Counted from the first letter of the stretch, positions 36,963 to 46,350 are shown. The stretch: 64,000 nt of DNA from Candidatus Poribacteria bacterium (GCA_958295945.1 OY282386.1:3094204-3158203); one strand, 5' to 3'. Notes: generated by a model not told the origin, from the sequence alone. Numbers and translations are program-made.

Positions 36963-37478
36963 TTATCTTCGTTTCTCTTGAGAACGTCTTGATAGAGAGT
37001 TTCTTGATGTTACACTACGTGTATACTGTGCCCGACGTTGTCCTTTCAACACAGTCCTATTTTTGTAAGTGCCACGGGAAGTGTGATAAATTCTGCTGCC
37101 TTGATATCTCCCATAATATCCACGATACGGATAATAACTTCTGTAAGGATAATATCCATAATAAGGTGTATAATACCCATAGTGCCAAGGATGGTAATAA
37201 GAGAAAGCGTAATGTGGATAATACGAATAATAGTGTGGCGTATATGGTACCCAATAGGAGTTACCTACATAAGAACGAGAATCTCGGTATGTAGGTTTAC
37301 GATGACCATAATAACCGTCTGATGTGTCTGATTCTGTCTGATTTTCAGTTTTTTCTACATGACTGTCTTCTTTCTGCTTTAGATTTCCCGCTTCGTAATA
37401 ACTGAGTTTTGTATAACAACCTACAAATATAATCGTTGTTAACAGAAGTAGCAGTGTAAGGACGTATTTGATATTCAT
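36963..37478 (-). CDS. Tyr-rich lipoprotein of unknown function, 171 aa
   Basis: Lipoprotein signal LLLLLTTIIFVGC (lipidation Cys at about 21). Residues about 55-130 are very rich in Tyr, His and Pro (PHYYSYYPHYAF, YGYYPYRSYYPYRG), and the C-terminus is Arg/Ser-rich. Such composition suggests an extended or aggregating surface protein, not an enzyme. GGAGGT precedes the ATG. It is 61 bp upstream of the outer-membrane barrel on the same strand, so the two may be one unit. Confidence 0.75.
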   Translation of the reverse strand: MNIKYVLTLLLLLTTIIFVGCYTKLSYYEAGNLKQKEDSHVEKTENQTESDTSDGYYGHRKPTYRDSRSYVGNSYWVPYTPHYYSYYPHYAFSYYHPWHYGYYTPYYGYYPYRSYYPYRGYYGRYQGSRIYHTSRGTYKNRTVLKGQRRAQYTRSVTSRNSLSRRSQEKRR

Positions 37479-37655
37479 TTATTTCTACCTCCATAGATCC
37501 AGCCATAGATGATGTTGCTGAATCCATACTAAATATTCTCACATACACCAATGAATAACCTTAGGTTGACACCTATGGGTTATTATAACATGACCCATCT
37601 AACCTGTCCATACTTTTCACTTGTCTATTCCAGATGTAGATGGTAAACTGAAAAC

Positions 37656-38561
37656 ATGAAGGTCTTTATCCAAATTGGACACGGCATTGTCGGTGCTGCT
37701 GTTATATCCTTTCTCTGTATCTGGCAAGCAGGCAGTTTCGGAGAAGCGAGACATACAATCAGCATCATCGGTACTATTGCCATTATCATCGCAAGTCTTT
37801 ATCTTCTCCGAAGCCGATGGATACGTTGGGGTAGTCGACAGATATGGTTAAAATACCATCAACGTATAGCGTCTCTCGGTCTATGTCTTGTGTTGTTCCA
37901 TTCTGCATTTTATCCACTTGCGTGGCATTCATGGTTAACCTTTCTACTCGCTTTGTCAAATTTAGGCACAGGAATTGCTGTGAGTCTTACTTCACGAAAA
38001 GTGCGTCAAACACTGCTGAAGTGCCATCTCATCCTCGCACCAATCTTAATAATTTCCATTGTATTTCACGGACAAGCGAAACTTGACCACGATGACTTCT
38101 TCCCGCTTACAGATGTACACGATGTGCCTTGTACCAGATGTCATACTTCTGAGCCATTACTTTTTCATTCAGAAACCACAGCACAAATTGACTTAGACAC
38201 ATCCGATACGATTCCAGAGGATCTACATTGGTGGTTTTTGCAGCATGATATAAAAATATCTCAAACTGCTAAAATCTTCCCCAAGCAAATTGGCAATACT
38301 TGGGTAATAAAAGATTCTGAAAATCGGCGCAGCTACGATGTGATGAAAAAGGACGAACAACTTGTCCTCTACGCCGACAACCCATACCGCAGCTATACTT
38401 GTATCACCTGCCACGAACATAACACACCAGAAATCATTTCCGCACATGAACTACATGGCGTAAGCGATTTTCATAGATGTCTTGTCTGCCATCAAACTGA
38501 AATAAACGGCGTACTTTACGGTAGACAACGTATCAATTGGGAATATGATCCGAATTGGTAG
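37656..38561 (+). CDS. Membrane cytochrome: b-type helices fused to a three-haem c-type domain
   Basis: 301 aa, not assigned to a named family. Five hydrophobic segments span residues 1-140. Two of them carry His pairs 14 residues apart (H68/H82 and H124/H138), the spacing used to hold two b haems in cytochrome b bundles. The remaining periplasmic part has three CxxCH motifs: CTRCH (159-163), CITCH (249-253) and CLVCH (275-279). This suggests an electron path across the membrane to a c-type acceptor. It is transcribed away from the Tyr-rich lipoprotein; the respiratory Rieske/cytochrome b pair lies 1.4 kb downstream. The reaction is unknown. Confidence 0.8.
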   Translation: MKVFIQIGHGIVGAAVISFLCIWQAGSFGEARHTISIIGTIAIIIASLYLLRSRWIRWGSRQIWLKYHQRIASLGLCLVLFHSAFYPLAWHSWLTFLLALSNLGTGIAVSLTSRKVRQTLLKCHLILAPILIISIVFHGQAKLDHDDFFPLTDVHDVPCTRCHTSEPLLFHSETTAQIDLDTSDTIPEDLHWWFLQHDIKISQTAKIFPKQIGNTWVIKDSENRRSYDVMKKDEQLVLYADNPYRSYTCITCHEHNTPEIISAHELHGVSDFHRCLVCHQTEINGVLYGRQRINWEYDPNW

Positions 38562-38581
38562 ATTCTATATAAAAATAAAAA

Positions 38582-38614
38582 GGCTTGAATTCAGCACTAT
38601 ACTGAACCCAAGCC
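38582..38614. terminator. Terminator hairpin between convergent genes
   Basis: GGCTTGAATTCAG, loop, CTGAACCCAAGCC, with an A-run on the left side serving the minus-strand LamG gene poorly but flanking both stops. Placed 20 bp from each convergent gene end. Confidence 0.65.
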
Positions 38615-38636
38615 ATAATCAGAATAGACTGTTACG

Positions 38637-39419
38637 CTATAAACGAGACTTGATGTTTCCCCATGTTGTCGTGAGTTTATCTGCTGGTGCCACATCCAGA
38701 AAGTCACCATCCTTAACCTGATTTATCTCATTTTCAGACAAAGCGCGCCCAAACAGATAATACTCATCCAACAGTCCTTCATACCAACGACCATTCTTAT
38801 GATTTCCGATTCCTGCTGTGACACCCCATTCAGCCGACATTTTTCCGTTTCCTTTGCCTGAATGCGTCTCTTTCCCATCAATATAGGTTTTTATATCGCC
38901 ACTATCACTATCATAAGTTCCAGCAAAATGAACCCACTTATTTGCTTCAATCACTGGACCAGGATTTATTTCGAAAACAGTTGTATTTGTTTCATCTCGG
39001 TGGAAAAACCTAACTCCTCCAGGCCTAATCTCTACGTGATAGAGTCCACTTTCGTGTCCGTTTCCAATCGCATCAAGTAGTGTCTGCACGTCTTGTGTGC
39101 CAGTATGGTTGACCCAAACAGCAAGTGTGAATCCATCTTCCGGTCCGTTTTGGAACTCCGGTCCATTCATATTAATCCAGACTTGGGGTGCTAATTCAAT
39201 AGCACTACCGATGACACCTTTCTCCCATTTAGCAGCACCTTCCACCGTTCCATCATTACCGTTTGGTGAACCATCCTTAACAGTAGCATCTTCTTCATCA
39301 AAACTATAGTAAACAGATAAGGTCGGATCTTTTAGATCAGCTTGGGTTGAGAGCACACACGGTCCTAATATGACCGTAATAGTAAAAGCGAATTGAATAA
39401 ATCTTATCATTATTGGCAT
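38637..39419 (-). CDS. Secreted LamG (concanavalin-like) domain protein
   Basis: 260 aa. Signal peptide at 1-27. The body is a single LamG jelly-roll: YYSFDEEDATVKDGSPNGNDGTV, WVHFAGTYDSDSGDIKTYIDG and GLLDEYYLFGRALSENEI are classic for the family, which binds sugars or surface ligands. It ends in KLTTTWGNIKSRL, a short tail that may be a sorting or lineage-specific motif. AGGAGG precedes the ATG. Ligand unknown. Confidence 0.88.
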   Translation of the reverse strand: MPIMIRFIQFAFTITVILGPCVLSTQADLKDPTLSVYYSFDEEDATVKDGSPNGNDGTVEGAAKWEKGVIGSAIELAPQVWINMNGPEFQNGPEDGFTLAVWVNHTGTQDVQTLLDAIGNGHESGLYHVEIRPGGVRFFHRDETNTTVFEINPGPVIEANKWVHFAGTYDSDSGDIKTYIDGKETHSGKGNGKMSAEWGVTAGIGNHKNGRWYEGLLDEYYLFGRALSENEINQVKDGDFLDVAPADKLTTTWGNIKSRL

Positions 39420-39598
39420 ACAATCCTCCTATAAGTTAATTTGGAATTTAAAATAATTGAATATCCAACGTAATTTGTAGGTAATCAATGTTCTTATCTA
39501 CTATTTCATAACCTTTACATGAGTTTCTATGAGATAGGTTATGACTTTGAATAACATATCTCATTTTGCCTTTTTTCTCAAGTATATTTCAATGGTGG

Positions 39599-39819
39599 GG
39601 GTGTGTAAAGTTCTTGGCACTAACTTCTTACCATCCATTGTAGGGCGGGGGCTCTGTGCCCCGCAATTGATAGAAGGAAAAATGGCGGGGCACGGAGACC
39701 CGGGGAATGCTATATAGCATTCATACCCGGGGAACGCCTACAGGCGTTCATACCGTTGATTACTTGATTTGGCACTACAATGGTTAACTGGGATATTATG
39801 CCAAAAACTTTACACACCC
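39599..39819. mobile_element. 221-bp element with GGGTGTGTAAAGTT ends
   Basis: Inverted repeats at 39599-39619 and 39799-39819 (20 of 21 identical). The interior has a hairpin unit of the CCGTTGATT family and G/C-rich stems. The last 50 bp match the 65-bp element at 43072-43136. No clear target duplication. The rest of 39420-39924 holds no gene. Confidence 0.65.
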
Positions 39820-39854
39820 ATATCCAGAATCTCTTTCTATACAAGTTTGAATTG

Positions 39855-39863
39855 TGATATAAT
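39855..39863 (+). promoter_or_regulatory. Possible extended -10 promoter for the Rieske/cytochrome b operon
   Basis: TGATATAAT is an extended -10 (TGN before TATAAT at 39858-39863), 62 bp before the Rieske start. The -35 region is poor. Confidence 0.4.
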
Positions 39864-39924
39864 AGTTTTAAATATAGACAATTTATTGATGATACCTTGT
39901 AAAAAGTAATGAAGGAGAATTCGG

Positions 39925-40392
39925 ATGTCAAATGAAGGAAGACGTTCTTTTTTACAAATCGCAACCGCCTTCATTGGTGGAATAGTCGGTTTGGCTACCG
40001 GTATTCCACTGATCGGATTTGCCATCTCACCTGCATGGAAAAAAGAAGAATCGCAGTGGGTTGACCTCGGTTTGGTAGACCGTCTAAAAAACAGCCGCTT
40101 CAAAAAGGTAAATTATACTTTCACAGCGAAAGATGGTTGGGTGAAAGCAACGAAAAAACGTTCTGTCTACGTGACGGATATAGGTAATGGGGAGTGGGAT
40201 GTCTTTTCACGGACGTGTTCACATCTCGGCTGCCTTGTCCGATGGAATGAGAGCCAAGAATCCTTCCTCTGTCCGTGCCACGGTGCTGTGTTTGATAAGA
40301 ACGGTGCTGTTGTTGCAGGTCCACCACCAGAACCTTTGCAAAAACTTGAGGTTAAAGTAGAAGCCGGCGTTTTGTATGTAAAGGAGGCGTAA
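39925..40392 (+). CDS. Rieske iron-sulfur protein of a cytochrome bc-type complex
   Basis: 155 aa. N-terminal RRSFLQ suggests Tat export, followed by one membrane helix (about 10-34). The 2Fe-2S ligands are in CSHLGC (Cys97, His99) and CPCHG (Cys115, His118), with the disulfide Cys pair present. GAAGGAG precedes the ATG. Cytochrome b starts directly after its stop, so both belong to one quinol-oxidising complex (PetA/QcrA type). No cytochrome c1 or f gene is nearby; the acceptor may be encoded elsewhere. Confidence 0.93.
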   Translation: MSNEGRRSFLQIATAFIGGIVGLATGIPLIGFAISPAWKKEESQWVDLGLVDRLKNSRFKKVNYTFTAKDGWVKATKKRSVYVTDIGNGEWDVFSRTCSHLGCLVRWNESQESFLCPCHGAVFDKNGAVVAGPPPEPLQKLEVKVEAGVLYVKEA

Positions 40393-41592
40393 ATGAAGCA
40401 ATTTCTAAATGATCGTCTCCCGTTAGATGGAATGATGGCACATCTGCGAAAACCGCTGCCGAAACATATCAATCTGCTTTTCTCACTGGGCAGCTTAGCC
40501 GTGTTCCTACTACTGCTTCAAGCGGCGACAGGTGCATTCTTAGCCATGTCCTATTCTCCTTCACCAGACCATGCCCACAATGCTGTCACATATATCAGCG
40601 AAGAAATGCCTTTCGGTAGTTTTGTACGCGGATTGCATCATTGGGGTGCCAGTGCGATGGTCATCATCGTCTTTCTCCATATACTCCGCGTCGTGTTATA
40701 TGGGTCATACAAGGCACCGCGCGAACTCACGTGGGTTGTTGGTGTTCTCTTGTTCTTGGTAACGCTCGGTTTCGGATTTACGGGGTATCTGTTGCCGTGG
40801 GATGAAAAGGCGTATTGGGCAACAGTTGTCGGTGTAGAAATTGCAGGCACCGCACCTGTGTTGGGTGAGGTAGTTGCGAAAGTGCTGCGCGGTGGTGCTG
40901 AAATTGGCGCGGTAACGCTATCACGATTTTACGCACTGCATACGATATGGCTGCCATGGATTGCATTCGGTTTAGTCGGTGTACACCTGTTCCTTGTCAG
41001 ATATTACGGATCTTCAGGGTTACCGAAAAACACATCAGAGGAGATGAAAACCGGCAAACCTTTCTTTCCGGATCAGGTATTTGAAGACGTTGTCGGCATG
41101 TTCATTCTATTTGTCGTGCTTGCTTGTGCTGCGTTGTTCGCTGAGGTGCCACTTGAGAAAGTCGCAGACCCGACAAACGCAAATTACGATCCGCGTCCCG
41201 AATGGTATTTCCTATTCCTCTTTCAACTGCTGAAATACTTCCAAGGACCTTTTGAAATCCTTGGCACGTTTGTGATCCCGACAGTCGGCATGTTGCTACT
41301 GCTATTCCTCCCGTTCTTAGACAGGAGTGAACGTAAAGTACTTTGGAAACGTCCGATTGCACTCACAGTAACAACAGTATCTGTCGTTGCGATTGTTGGG
41401 TTGACGATACTTGGTGCAACTGCTCCGAAACTTGATATGCAGGAAGAAACACCTCCCACAGAAGAAGTGCAGCAGGTCACTCCGTCTGATACACAAACAC
41501 CCGATACAGAGGAAGAGGAAGATGTGTTTGAATTCAATTTGACTGAGGAGGAAATTGATGCGGCACAAGAAGTGGGAGAAGAATCGGAATAA
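40393..41592 (+). CDS. Cytochrome b subunit (fused b6/subunit IV type)
   Basis: 399 aa. Haem-ligand His pairs H82/H96 and H183/H198 have 13 and 14 residues between them; the second spacing is the b6-like one. The quinol-site RPEWYFLFLFQLLK is present. About eight membrane helices. The last 60 residues are an acidic, Pro/Thr/Glu-rich tail (EETPPTEEVQ, EEEEDVFEF) that is unusual for the family. AAGGAGG overlaps the end of the Rieske gene; translation is coupled. Confidence 0.94.
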   Translation: MKQFLNDRLPLDGMMAHLRKPLPKHINLLFSLGSLAVFLLLLQAATGAFLAMSYSPSPDHAHNAVTYISEEMPFGSFVRGLHHWGASAMVIIVFLHILRVVLYGSYKAPRELTWVVGVLLFLVTLGFGFTGYLLPWDEKAYWATVVGVEIAGTAPVLGEVVAKVLRGGAEIGAVTLSRFYALHTIWLPWIAFGLVGVHLFLVRYYGSSGLPKNTSEEMKTGKPFFPDQVFEDVVGMFILFVVLACAALFAEVPLEKVADPTNANYDPRPEWYFLFLFQLLKYFQGPFEILGTFVIPTVGMLLLLFLPFLDRSERKVLWKRPIALTVTTVSVVAIVGLTILGATAPKLDMQEETPPTEEVQQVTPSDTQTPDTEEEEDVFEFNLTEEEIDAAQEVGEESE

Positions 41593-41644
41593 CTCATCTG
41601 AAAAGAAGGCTTTATTATGGGGTATAGGTTCACACTTAGCTGAA

Positions 41645-41680
41645 GAATGTCCGAGGCGCAATGAATTGCGCGACTACAAA
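41645..41680. repeat. Dispersed CCGAGGCGCAATGAATTGCG repeat
   Basis: Full-length copy: AATGTCCGAGGCGCAATGAA, then TTGCGCGACTACAAA. Matches 538-564, 2737-2770 and inverted 51537-51571. Confidence 0.7.
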
Positions 41681-41742
41681 CAGTCTATCTCTAAAGCGCA
41701 TGTTATCTTTAATAAATGGTATTACAAGACCCATAGGCACTG

Positions 41743-43044
41743 ATGATAAATTACAATATGGAAGAACAACTCACGCTTTTTCCCGTAGATACCGAATTTG
41801 AAGTCCCAAATGAAAGGACGACATCTGACAAGGTAGAGTTAGTCTCATTTCGTGAAATAGTCTCCGAAATCACCGATACCGGCTACCTAACACACGCCAT
41901 CGTATCCTATCCCGCAAAATTCATCCCACAAGTTGTCAGATATGCAATTAACACCTACACGAAAGAAAATGACTGGATCATTGATCCATTCGCAGGTTCT
42001 GGCACTGTAGGCGTTGAAGCGTCCCTCTGCGAACGCAATGCACTTCTCTTTGACTTAAACCTACTCCTAAATCACATCATGCCTTTGAAGGTCTATCGTG
42101 GTGAAGCACGGTTAAGTAAAGAAAATCTCTGTAAATTACTGGACGACATGCAGAACAGTAAGACACATCAGTTCACACCTGTTTGGTCTAATGTTGAATA
42201 CTGGTACGCCCCTGAAATCTTAACGTTGCTCTCACAATATTGGGGATTCGGACACAACATAGAACAAGATGTCTATACGGGTATAATCAAATCCGCACTG
42301 CTAAAGGTTAGCAAACGGTTCTCTTACACGGAGCATAGGACACCAAAGTTAGCCAGATCCAAACGAAAATTAGCAGCAATAGATGAATTGCTTCAGGAAA
42401 ATTGGCAGGAGCAGCTGAATCAGATGGTTCATGACCACGCCTTGAAAACACTCACAGATATCAACAACTTTATGATGCACACACATCATCGTCAGAATCA
42501 TGTTGAATTTCAGGGAGGCGTGGATTCCTCCTATATTGAAGTGCCACGCGAATGTGACGCATTGATAACATCACCACCCTATCTGCAAGCACAGGAATAT
42601 ATCCGCTCTACAAAATTGGATCTCTTTTGGTTAGGGCACACTGAGGAAGAGGTTCGCGAGTTATCGCGTCTTGAAATTCCGTATCGGAAGGCAGATAGAA
42701 TAATTTACACGGAGACATTGGATACAGTTAGAAAACAACTGACTCGGAAAGATCTGATTAACCGTCTTGACTCATATTTTTGCCATACGATAAATGCACT
42801 TGAAAATGCTATGAGCAGCTTGAAACCTAACGCAGCCGCATGCATTTTTGTCGGTAATCCCTGTATTGATGGAAAGACCGTTGAGTTGTGGAGAATCCTG
42901 TCGGAATACTTCACGGAACGAGGATTTTCGCACATAAAAGTTTATGAAGATAGAATAAAAACACGGCAGCTGTTCGGTGTGCGGAAGAATAAGAACCCTG
43001 ATGGAATGAAGTCAGAATTCTTGCTGATTTTGAGAAAGACGTAA
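41743..43044 (+). CDS. Orphan DNA methyltransferase (SPPY type)
   Basis: 433 aa. The SAM-binding motif DPFAGSGTVG starts at 81 and is preceded by a motif X-like SYPAKFIPQ; the catalytic TSPPY is at about 274-278. Order X-I-IV suggests an amino-methyltransferase (m4C or m6A). No nuclease gene is adjacent, so it is either solitary or part of a scattered system. Two starts are possible (41743, 41758), neither with a strong ribosome site. An RNA methyltransferase of the TRM11-like group is the main alternative. Confidence 0.8.
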   Translation: MINYNMEEQLTLFPVDTEFEVPNERTTSDKVELVSFREIVSEITDTGYLTHAIVSYPAKFIPQVVRYAINTYTKENDWIIDPFAGSGTVGVEASLCERNALLFDLNLLLNHIMPLKVYRGEARLSKENLCKLLDDMQNSKTHQFTPVWSNVEYWYAPEILTLLSQYWGFGHNIEQDVYTGIIKSALLKVSKRFSYTEHRTPKLARSKRKLAAIDELLQENWQEQLNQMVHDHALKTLTDINNFMMHTHHRQNHVEFQGGVDSSYIEVPRECDALITSPPYLQAQEYIRSTKLDLFWLGHTEEEVRELSRLEIPYRKADRIIYTETLDTVRKQLTRKDLINRLDSYFCHTINALENAMSSLKPNAAACIFVGNPCIDGKTVELWRILSEYFTERGFSHIKVYEDRIKTRQLFGVRKNKNPDGMKSEFLLILRKT

Positions 43045-43071
43045 TGCTGTTAATATTCTTGTCCCTCCCAT

Positions 43072-43136
43072 GGGTGTGTAAAGTTCTTGGCACTACAATG
43101 GTTACTGGGATATTATGCCAAAAACTTTACACACCC
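43072..43136. mobile_element. 65-bp element with GGGTGTGTAAAGTT ends
   Basis: Inverted repeats 43072-43092 and 43116-43136, one mismatch in 21. Only 23 bp lie between them, identical (bar one base) to the right interior of the 221-bp element. Likely an internal-deletion form. Confidence 0.65.
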
Positions 43137-43206
43137 TTCCCCAGGGTTGTTTAGTTTTCGGTTTTTCTTGTGATTTCTTCACAAATGCTAAATGCCTCCA
43201 GACGGG

Positions 43207-43426
43207 AGGTGCGGTTTCCTAACCAATGCAGAATACCACACGGGGAATCATGGCGAATACCACACGCGTATTCGTCCAATGGCATTCATACCGTTGATTT
43301 GGGGGAACGCCAAAAGGCGTTCATACCGTTGATTTCTTGATTTGGCGCGTATTCTGGCGAATTTGTGATAAAACCTTTCATAGTCAGTTTTCTTGCGGGT
43401 TCCTGTGCGGTTAGGAAACCGCACCT
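43207..43426. repeat. Inverted repeat pair GGTGCGGTTTCCTAACC with hairpin units between
   Basis: AGGTGCGGTTTCCTAACC (43207-43224) and its exact inverse (43409-43426) enclose two hairpin units of the CCGTTGATT family (about 43240-43335, including GGGGGAACGCC and GGCGTTCATACC). No gene in 43045-43706. The 43138-43160 stretch CCAGGGTT-TTTAGTTTTCGG also occurs near 9585. Confidence 0.6.
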
Positions 43427-43479
43427 ACCGTCTTGGGATTGACTTCCAGTCCATCTCTATTTTGGAAAATTCTTTAAAC

Positions 43480-43598
43480 TATAGTAAAGTTTAGAATTAA
43501 GAAGACATTTCAATGCACTTGCAAGTACCACAAGTCCCGTAGGGGCGAGGTTTCCTCGCCCTCTGAGGCGTGTCCTATTAATTGTCCACTCCACTATA
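43480..43598 (-). mobile_element. 119-bp MITE-like repeat, copy 2
   Basis: Inverted copy of 1707-1825: same ends (TATAGTAAAGTTTAGAATTA ... ACTATA) and the same hairpin GGGCGAGG/CCTCGCCC in the middle. Lies 28 bp upstream of the sppA promoter. Confidence 0.75.
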
Positions 43599-43625
43599 AA
43601 TAACCCTGACCAACCCCATTTTTCA

Positions 43626-43654
43626 TTGACACGTACCGCTTTATGTTATAAAAT
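43626..43654 (+). promoter_or_regulatory. Promoter of the sppA-like gene
   Basis: TTGACA (43626-43631), 17 bp, TAAAAT (43649-43654), 53 bp before the ATG. Confidence 0.7.
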
Positions 43655-43706
43655 AGAACAAAAATAATAGTGGAGATCCTACCATCAGCGTCAGCGAGGA
43701 GACATC

Positions 43707-45527
43707 ATGAAACCTAAACACATCTTATACCAATCAATAACAGCACTGCTCATCACACTCCTTTTTGTGTTACCACTGTCAGCAGACGATCATCAAGAAG
43801 AGGCGACACCATCCCTAAAAAAATACGTTGAATTCACGCTAAGTGGCACCTATTCCGATACTAAAGAAATGAGTATCTTTGGAACCGCAACATCGAAAAC
43901 ACTACGCGGACTATTCAAGAAATTGGACGCACTCAAAAATGACCGTAAAGTTGCCGGAATCGTATTCAAAATCGGCAACCTCGGGATAGGATGGGCGAAC
44001 CTACAAGAAATTAGAGAAAAACTCAGCGAATTACATGATGCTGATAAAGAAATGATTGCCTATCTTGAAGGTAGTGGCAATGCAGCCTATCTACTCGCAA
44101 CGGCAATGGATCGGATTGTGTTAATGCCTACAGGCAGTCTCAATCTAATCGGTCTCCGTTCAGAAATCATCTTTTTAAAAGGGTTATTGGAAAAACTGGA
44201 TATTGAAGCGGATATGCTCGCAATGGGTAAATTCAAGTCTGGTGTTGAGCCCTATACGCGGGACAGCATGTCGGATGAATTCCGTGAATCAATGACAGTT
44301 CTACTTGACGATCTATATAATCAAATGTTGCAAAAGATTGCTGACGGTAGAGACGATATTACGTCAGAAATCGCTGCAGACTTGATTGATAGCGGTCCTT
44401 TCACGGCACAAGAAGCACATCACGCAAAACTCGTTGATGAACTAAGATACTACGATGAACTCCTTGAGGCAATAGATGAAGAAAAAGAGGGTGAAGCACA
44501 GGTCGTCAAAGAGACTGATACAAAAAAACGGAAGATACCGGATATGAACAGTTTTGCTGGTCTGATGCAGCTGTTTAGTATGTTCAACCCGCAACCACGT
44601 GCAAAGGCACGTCCCGCAGACAAGCAAATCGCGCTCATCTATGCCAGCGGTCCCATTTTACCCGATCTCAACTCACCTTTCACCACCACGTCCATGATTA
44701 CACCCAAAACATTGAAAAAAGCGTTTAAGAAAGCACGAAACGACGACGCTGTTCAGGCTGTTGTACTGCGTGTCGACAGTCCCGGTGGTTCCGCACTTGC
44801 ATCTGACCTGATATGGCGAGAAGTTATGCTAACACAACGCGAAAAACCTGTCATCGTATCTATGGCAAATATGGCCGCCTCAGGTGGTTATTATATCTCA
44901 ATGGCGGCACAAAAAATCGTAGCACAACCCGGCACACTCACCGGTTCAATCGGGGTTTACGGTGGCAAACTCAATCTCAAAGGTCTCTATAACAAAGTCG
45001 GTCTGAATAAAGAAATCATCGCACATGGACAAAACGCAACAATCTATTCGGATTACGGAAACTTTACGGAGTCAGAACGCGAACGCGTTGAAAAGATGAT
45101 GGAAACCGTCTATGAACAATTTGTGAACAAAGCAGCTGCCGGCAGACAAACCACCTTTGACGAAATTGATGCAGTCGCACAGGGAAGAGTCTGGACAGGA
45201 AAACAGGCAAAAGAACTCGGACTCGTGGATGAACTCGGTGGACTTGACACTGCGCTCGCTATCGCTAAGAAAGAAGTGGGAATTACAGATAAAGATAAAG
45301 TGGACATCGTTGTCCTGCCAGAGCAGAAAACGTTCTTTGAACAAGTTATGGAAAGCATGCTTGATGAAGAGATGAGCATCTCAGAAACATTGTCCTTACA
45401 GTTGGCACAAAACCACCCGCTATTCCCGATACTAAAATCGCAATGGCGTCGGATAATGACATGGTTAACGCTATTTGAAAATGAACGGGTAGTTACTGCA
45501 TTACCTTATGATATTATAATTCGGTGA
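43707..45527 (+). CDS. sppA: Signal peptide peptidase SppA, 67-kDa form
   Basis: Membrane-bound S49 serine protease that degrades cleaved signal peptides. 606 aa, two tandem S49-like halves as in E. coli. Signal/anchor at 8-26. The catalytic Lys177 is in GKFKSGVEPYTRDSMS in the first half; the nucleophile Ser392 is in MAASGGYY in the second, with GTLTGSIGVYGGK after it. GAGGAGA precedes the ATG. The PhyH gene begins 4 bp after its stop, so they are one transcript despite no obvious link in function. Confidence 0.93.
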   Translation: MKPKHILYQSITALLITLLFVLPLSADDHQEEATPSLKKYVEFTLSGTYSDTKEMSIFGTATSKTLRGLFKKLDALKNDRKVAGIVFKIGNLGIGWANLQEIREKLSELHDADKEMIAYLEGSGNAAYLLATAMDRIVLMPTGSLNLIGLRSEIIFLKGLLEKLDIEADMLAMGKFKSGVEPYTRDSMSDEFRESMTVLLDDLYNQMLQKIADGRDDITSEIAADLIDSGPFTAQEAHHAKLVDELRYYDELLEAIDEEKEGEAQVVKETDTKKRKIPDMNSFAGLMQLFSMFNPQPRAKARPADKQIALIYASGPILPDLNSPFTTTSMITPKTLKKAFKKARNDDAVQAVVLRVDSPGGSALASDLIWREVMLTQREKPVIVSMANMAASGGYYISMAAQKIVAQPGTLTGSIGVYGGKLNLKGLYNKVGLNKEIIAHGQNATIYSDYGNFTESERERVEKMMETVYEQFVNKAAAGRQTTFDEIDAVAQGRVWTGKQAKELGLVDELGGLDTALAIAKKEVGITDKDKVDIVVLPEQKTFFEQVMESMLDEEMSISETLSLQLAQNHPLFPILKSQWRRIMTWLTLFENERVVTALPYDIIIR

Positions 45528-45531
45528 TTTT

Positions 45532-46350
45532 ATGAATAATAATGCTAAGAAAAATAACAAATTTCACGTTGATGTAACTGACGAACAGGTTACCTTCTTC
45601 CAAGAAAACGGATATCTGAGCATTCCACGCATCACAACGGATGAAGAAATTGAATGGCTGAAAGGTATCTACGACACACTCTTCAATGACCGCACAGGTG
45701 AGGAACAGGGACGCTATTTTGATTTAGCAGGTCCCCGCGCACATACTGGAAAAGAGACGCTACCACAAGTCCTGGGTCCAGAGGGACAATTTCCCGAACT
45801 GCGAGAATCTATCTATTTCCATAACGCACGCAGGCTCGCAGCAAAACTGCTCAGTGTTGAAATGGAGAAGGTCGGTGGTGGCGGACACATGATACTAAAA
45901 CCTGCAAACTACGGAAACGAAACACCTTGGCATCAGGACGAAGCATATTGGAATCCAGAAGTCTTACCCCATAGTTTGAGCGTATGGCTTCCGTTGGACA
46001 GAGCAACGCTTGAAAGTGGTTGTCTCCAGTTTATCCCAAAATCCAACAAAGGGGACGTGCGTTGGCATCGGCACATTAACAATGACCCGCTTGTGCACGG
46101 CTTGGTGACAGATGATGTTGACCCATCCGAAGCAGTCGCATGCCCCATACCCGCAGGTGGTGCAACGTTCCATCACTGCAGAACTTTACACTATTCCGCA
46201 CCAAACAGCACAGACAAAGTACGTAGGGCATATATCCTTGTCTTTAGTGGTCCACATCAGAAATTAGAAAAACCCGCAGAACGTCCGTGGATAAAAGAGG
46301 AGCAGGAGGCACTTGCAAAGTTAAAGTCGTTGGCGGCAGATAGGGAATAG
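45532..46350 (+). CDS. Phytanoyl-CoA dioxygenase (PhyH) family enzyme
   Basis: 272 aa Fe(II)/2-oxoglutarate oxygenase. The iron triad is in TPWHQDEAYW (His134, Asp136) and RTLHYSAPNST (His220); Arg in KVRRAY (about 231) would hold 2-oxoglutarate. No signal peptide. The family hydroxylates many small molecules and the substrate cannot be inferred. The start is only 4 bp past sppA and has no strong ribosome site of its own, so it may rely on coupled translation. Confidence 0.9.
   Translation: MNNNAKKNNKFHVDVTDEQVTFFQENGYLSIPRITTDEEIEWLKGIYDTLFNDRTGEEQGRYFDLAGPRAHTGKETLPQVLGPEGQFPELRESIYFHNARRLAAKLLSVEMEKVGGGGHMILKPANYGNETPWHQDEAYWNPEVLPHSLSVWLPLDRATLESGCLQFIPKSNKGDVRWHRHINNDPLVHGLVTDDVDPSEAVACPIPAGGATFHHCRTLHYSAPNSTDKVRRAYILVFSGPHQKLEKPAERPWIKEEQEALAKLKSLAADRE

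Noticed and set aside
36959-37322. Plus-strand frames opposite the Tyr-rich lipoprotein
   Set aside because: Tyr-rich codons on the minus strand open long antisense frames. The minus-strand gene has a signal peptide and a ribosome site.
37565-37605. TTGACA near 37574 as the promoter of the membrane cytochrome
   Set aside because: The TATAAC that follows is only about 13 bp away and no -10 lies at 16-18 bp, so it was not called.
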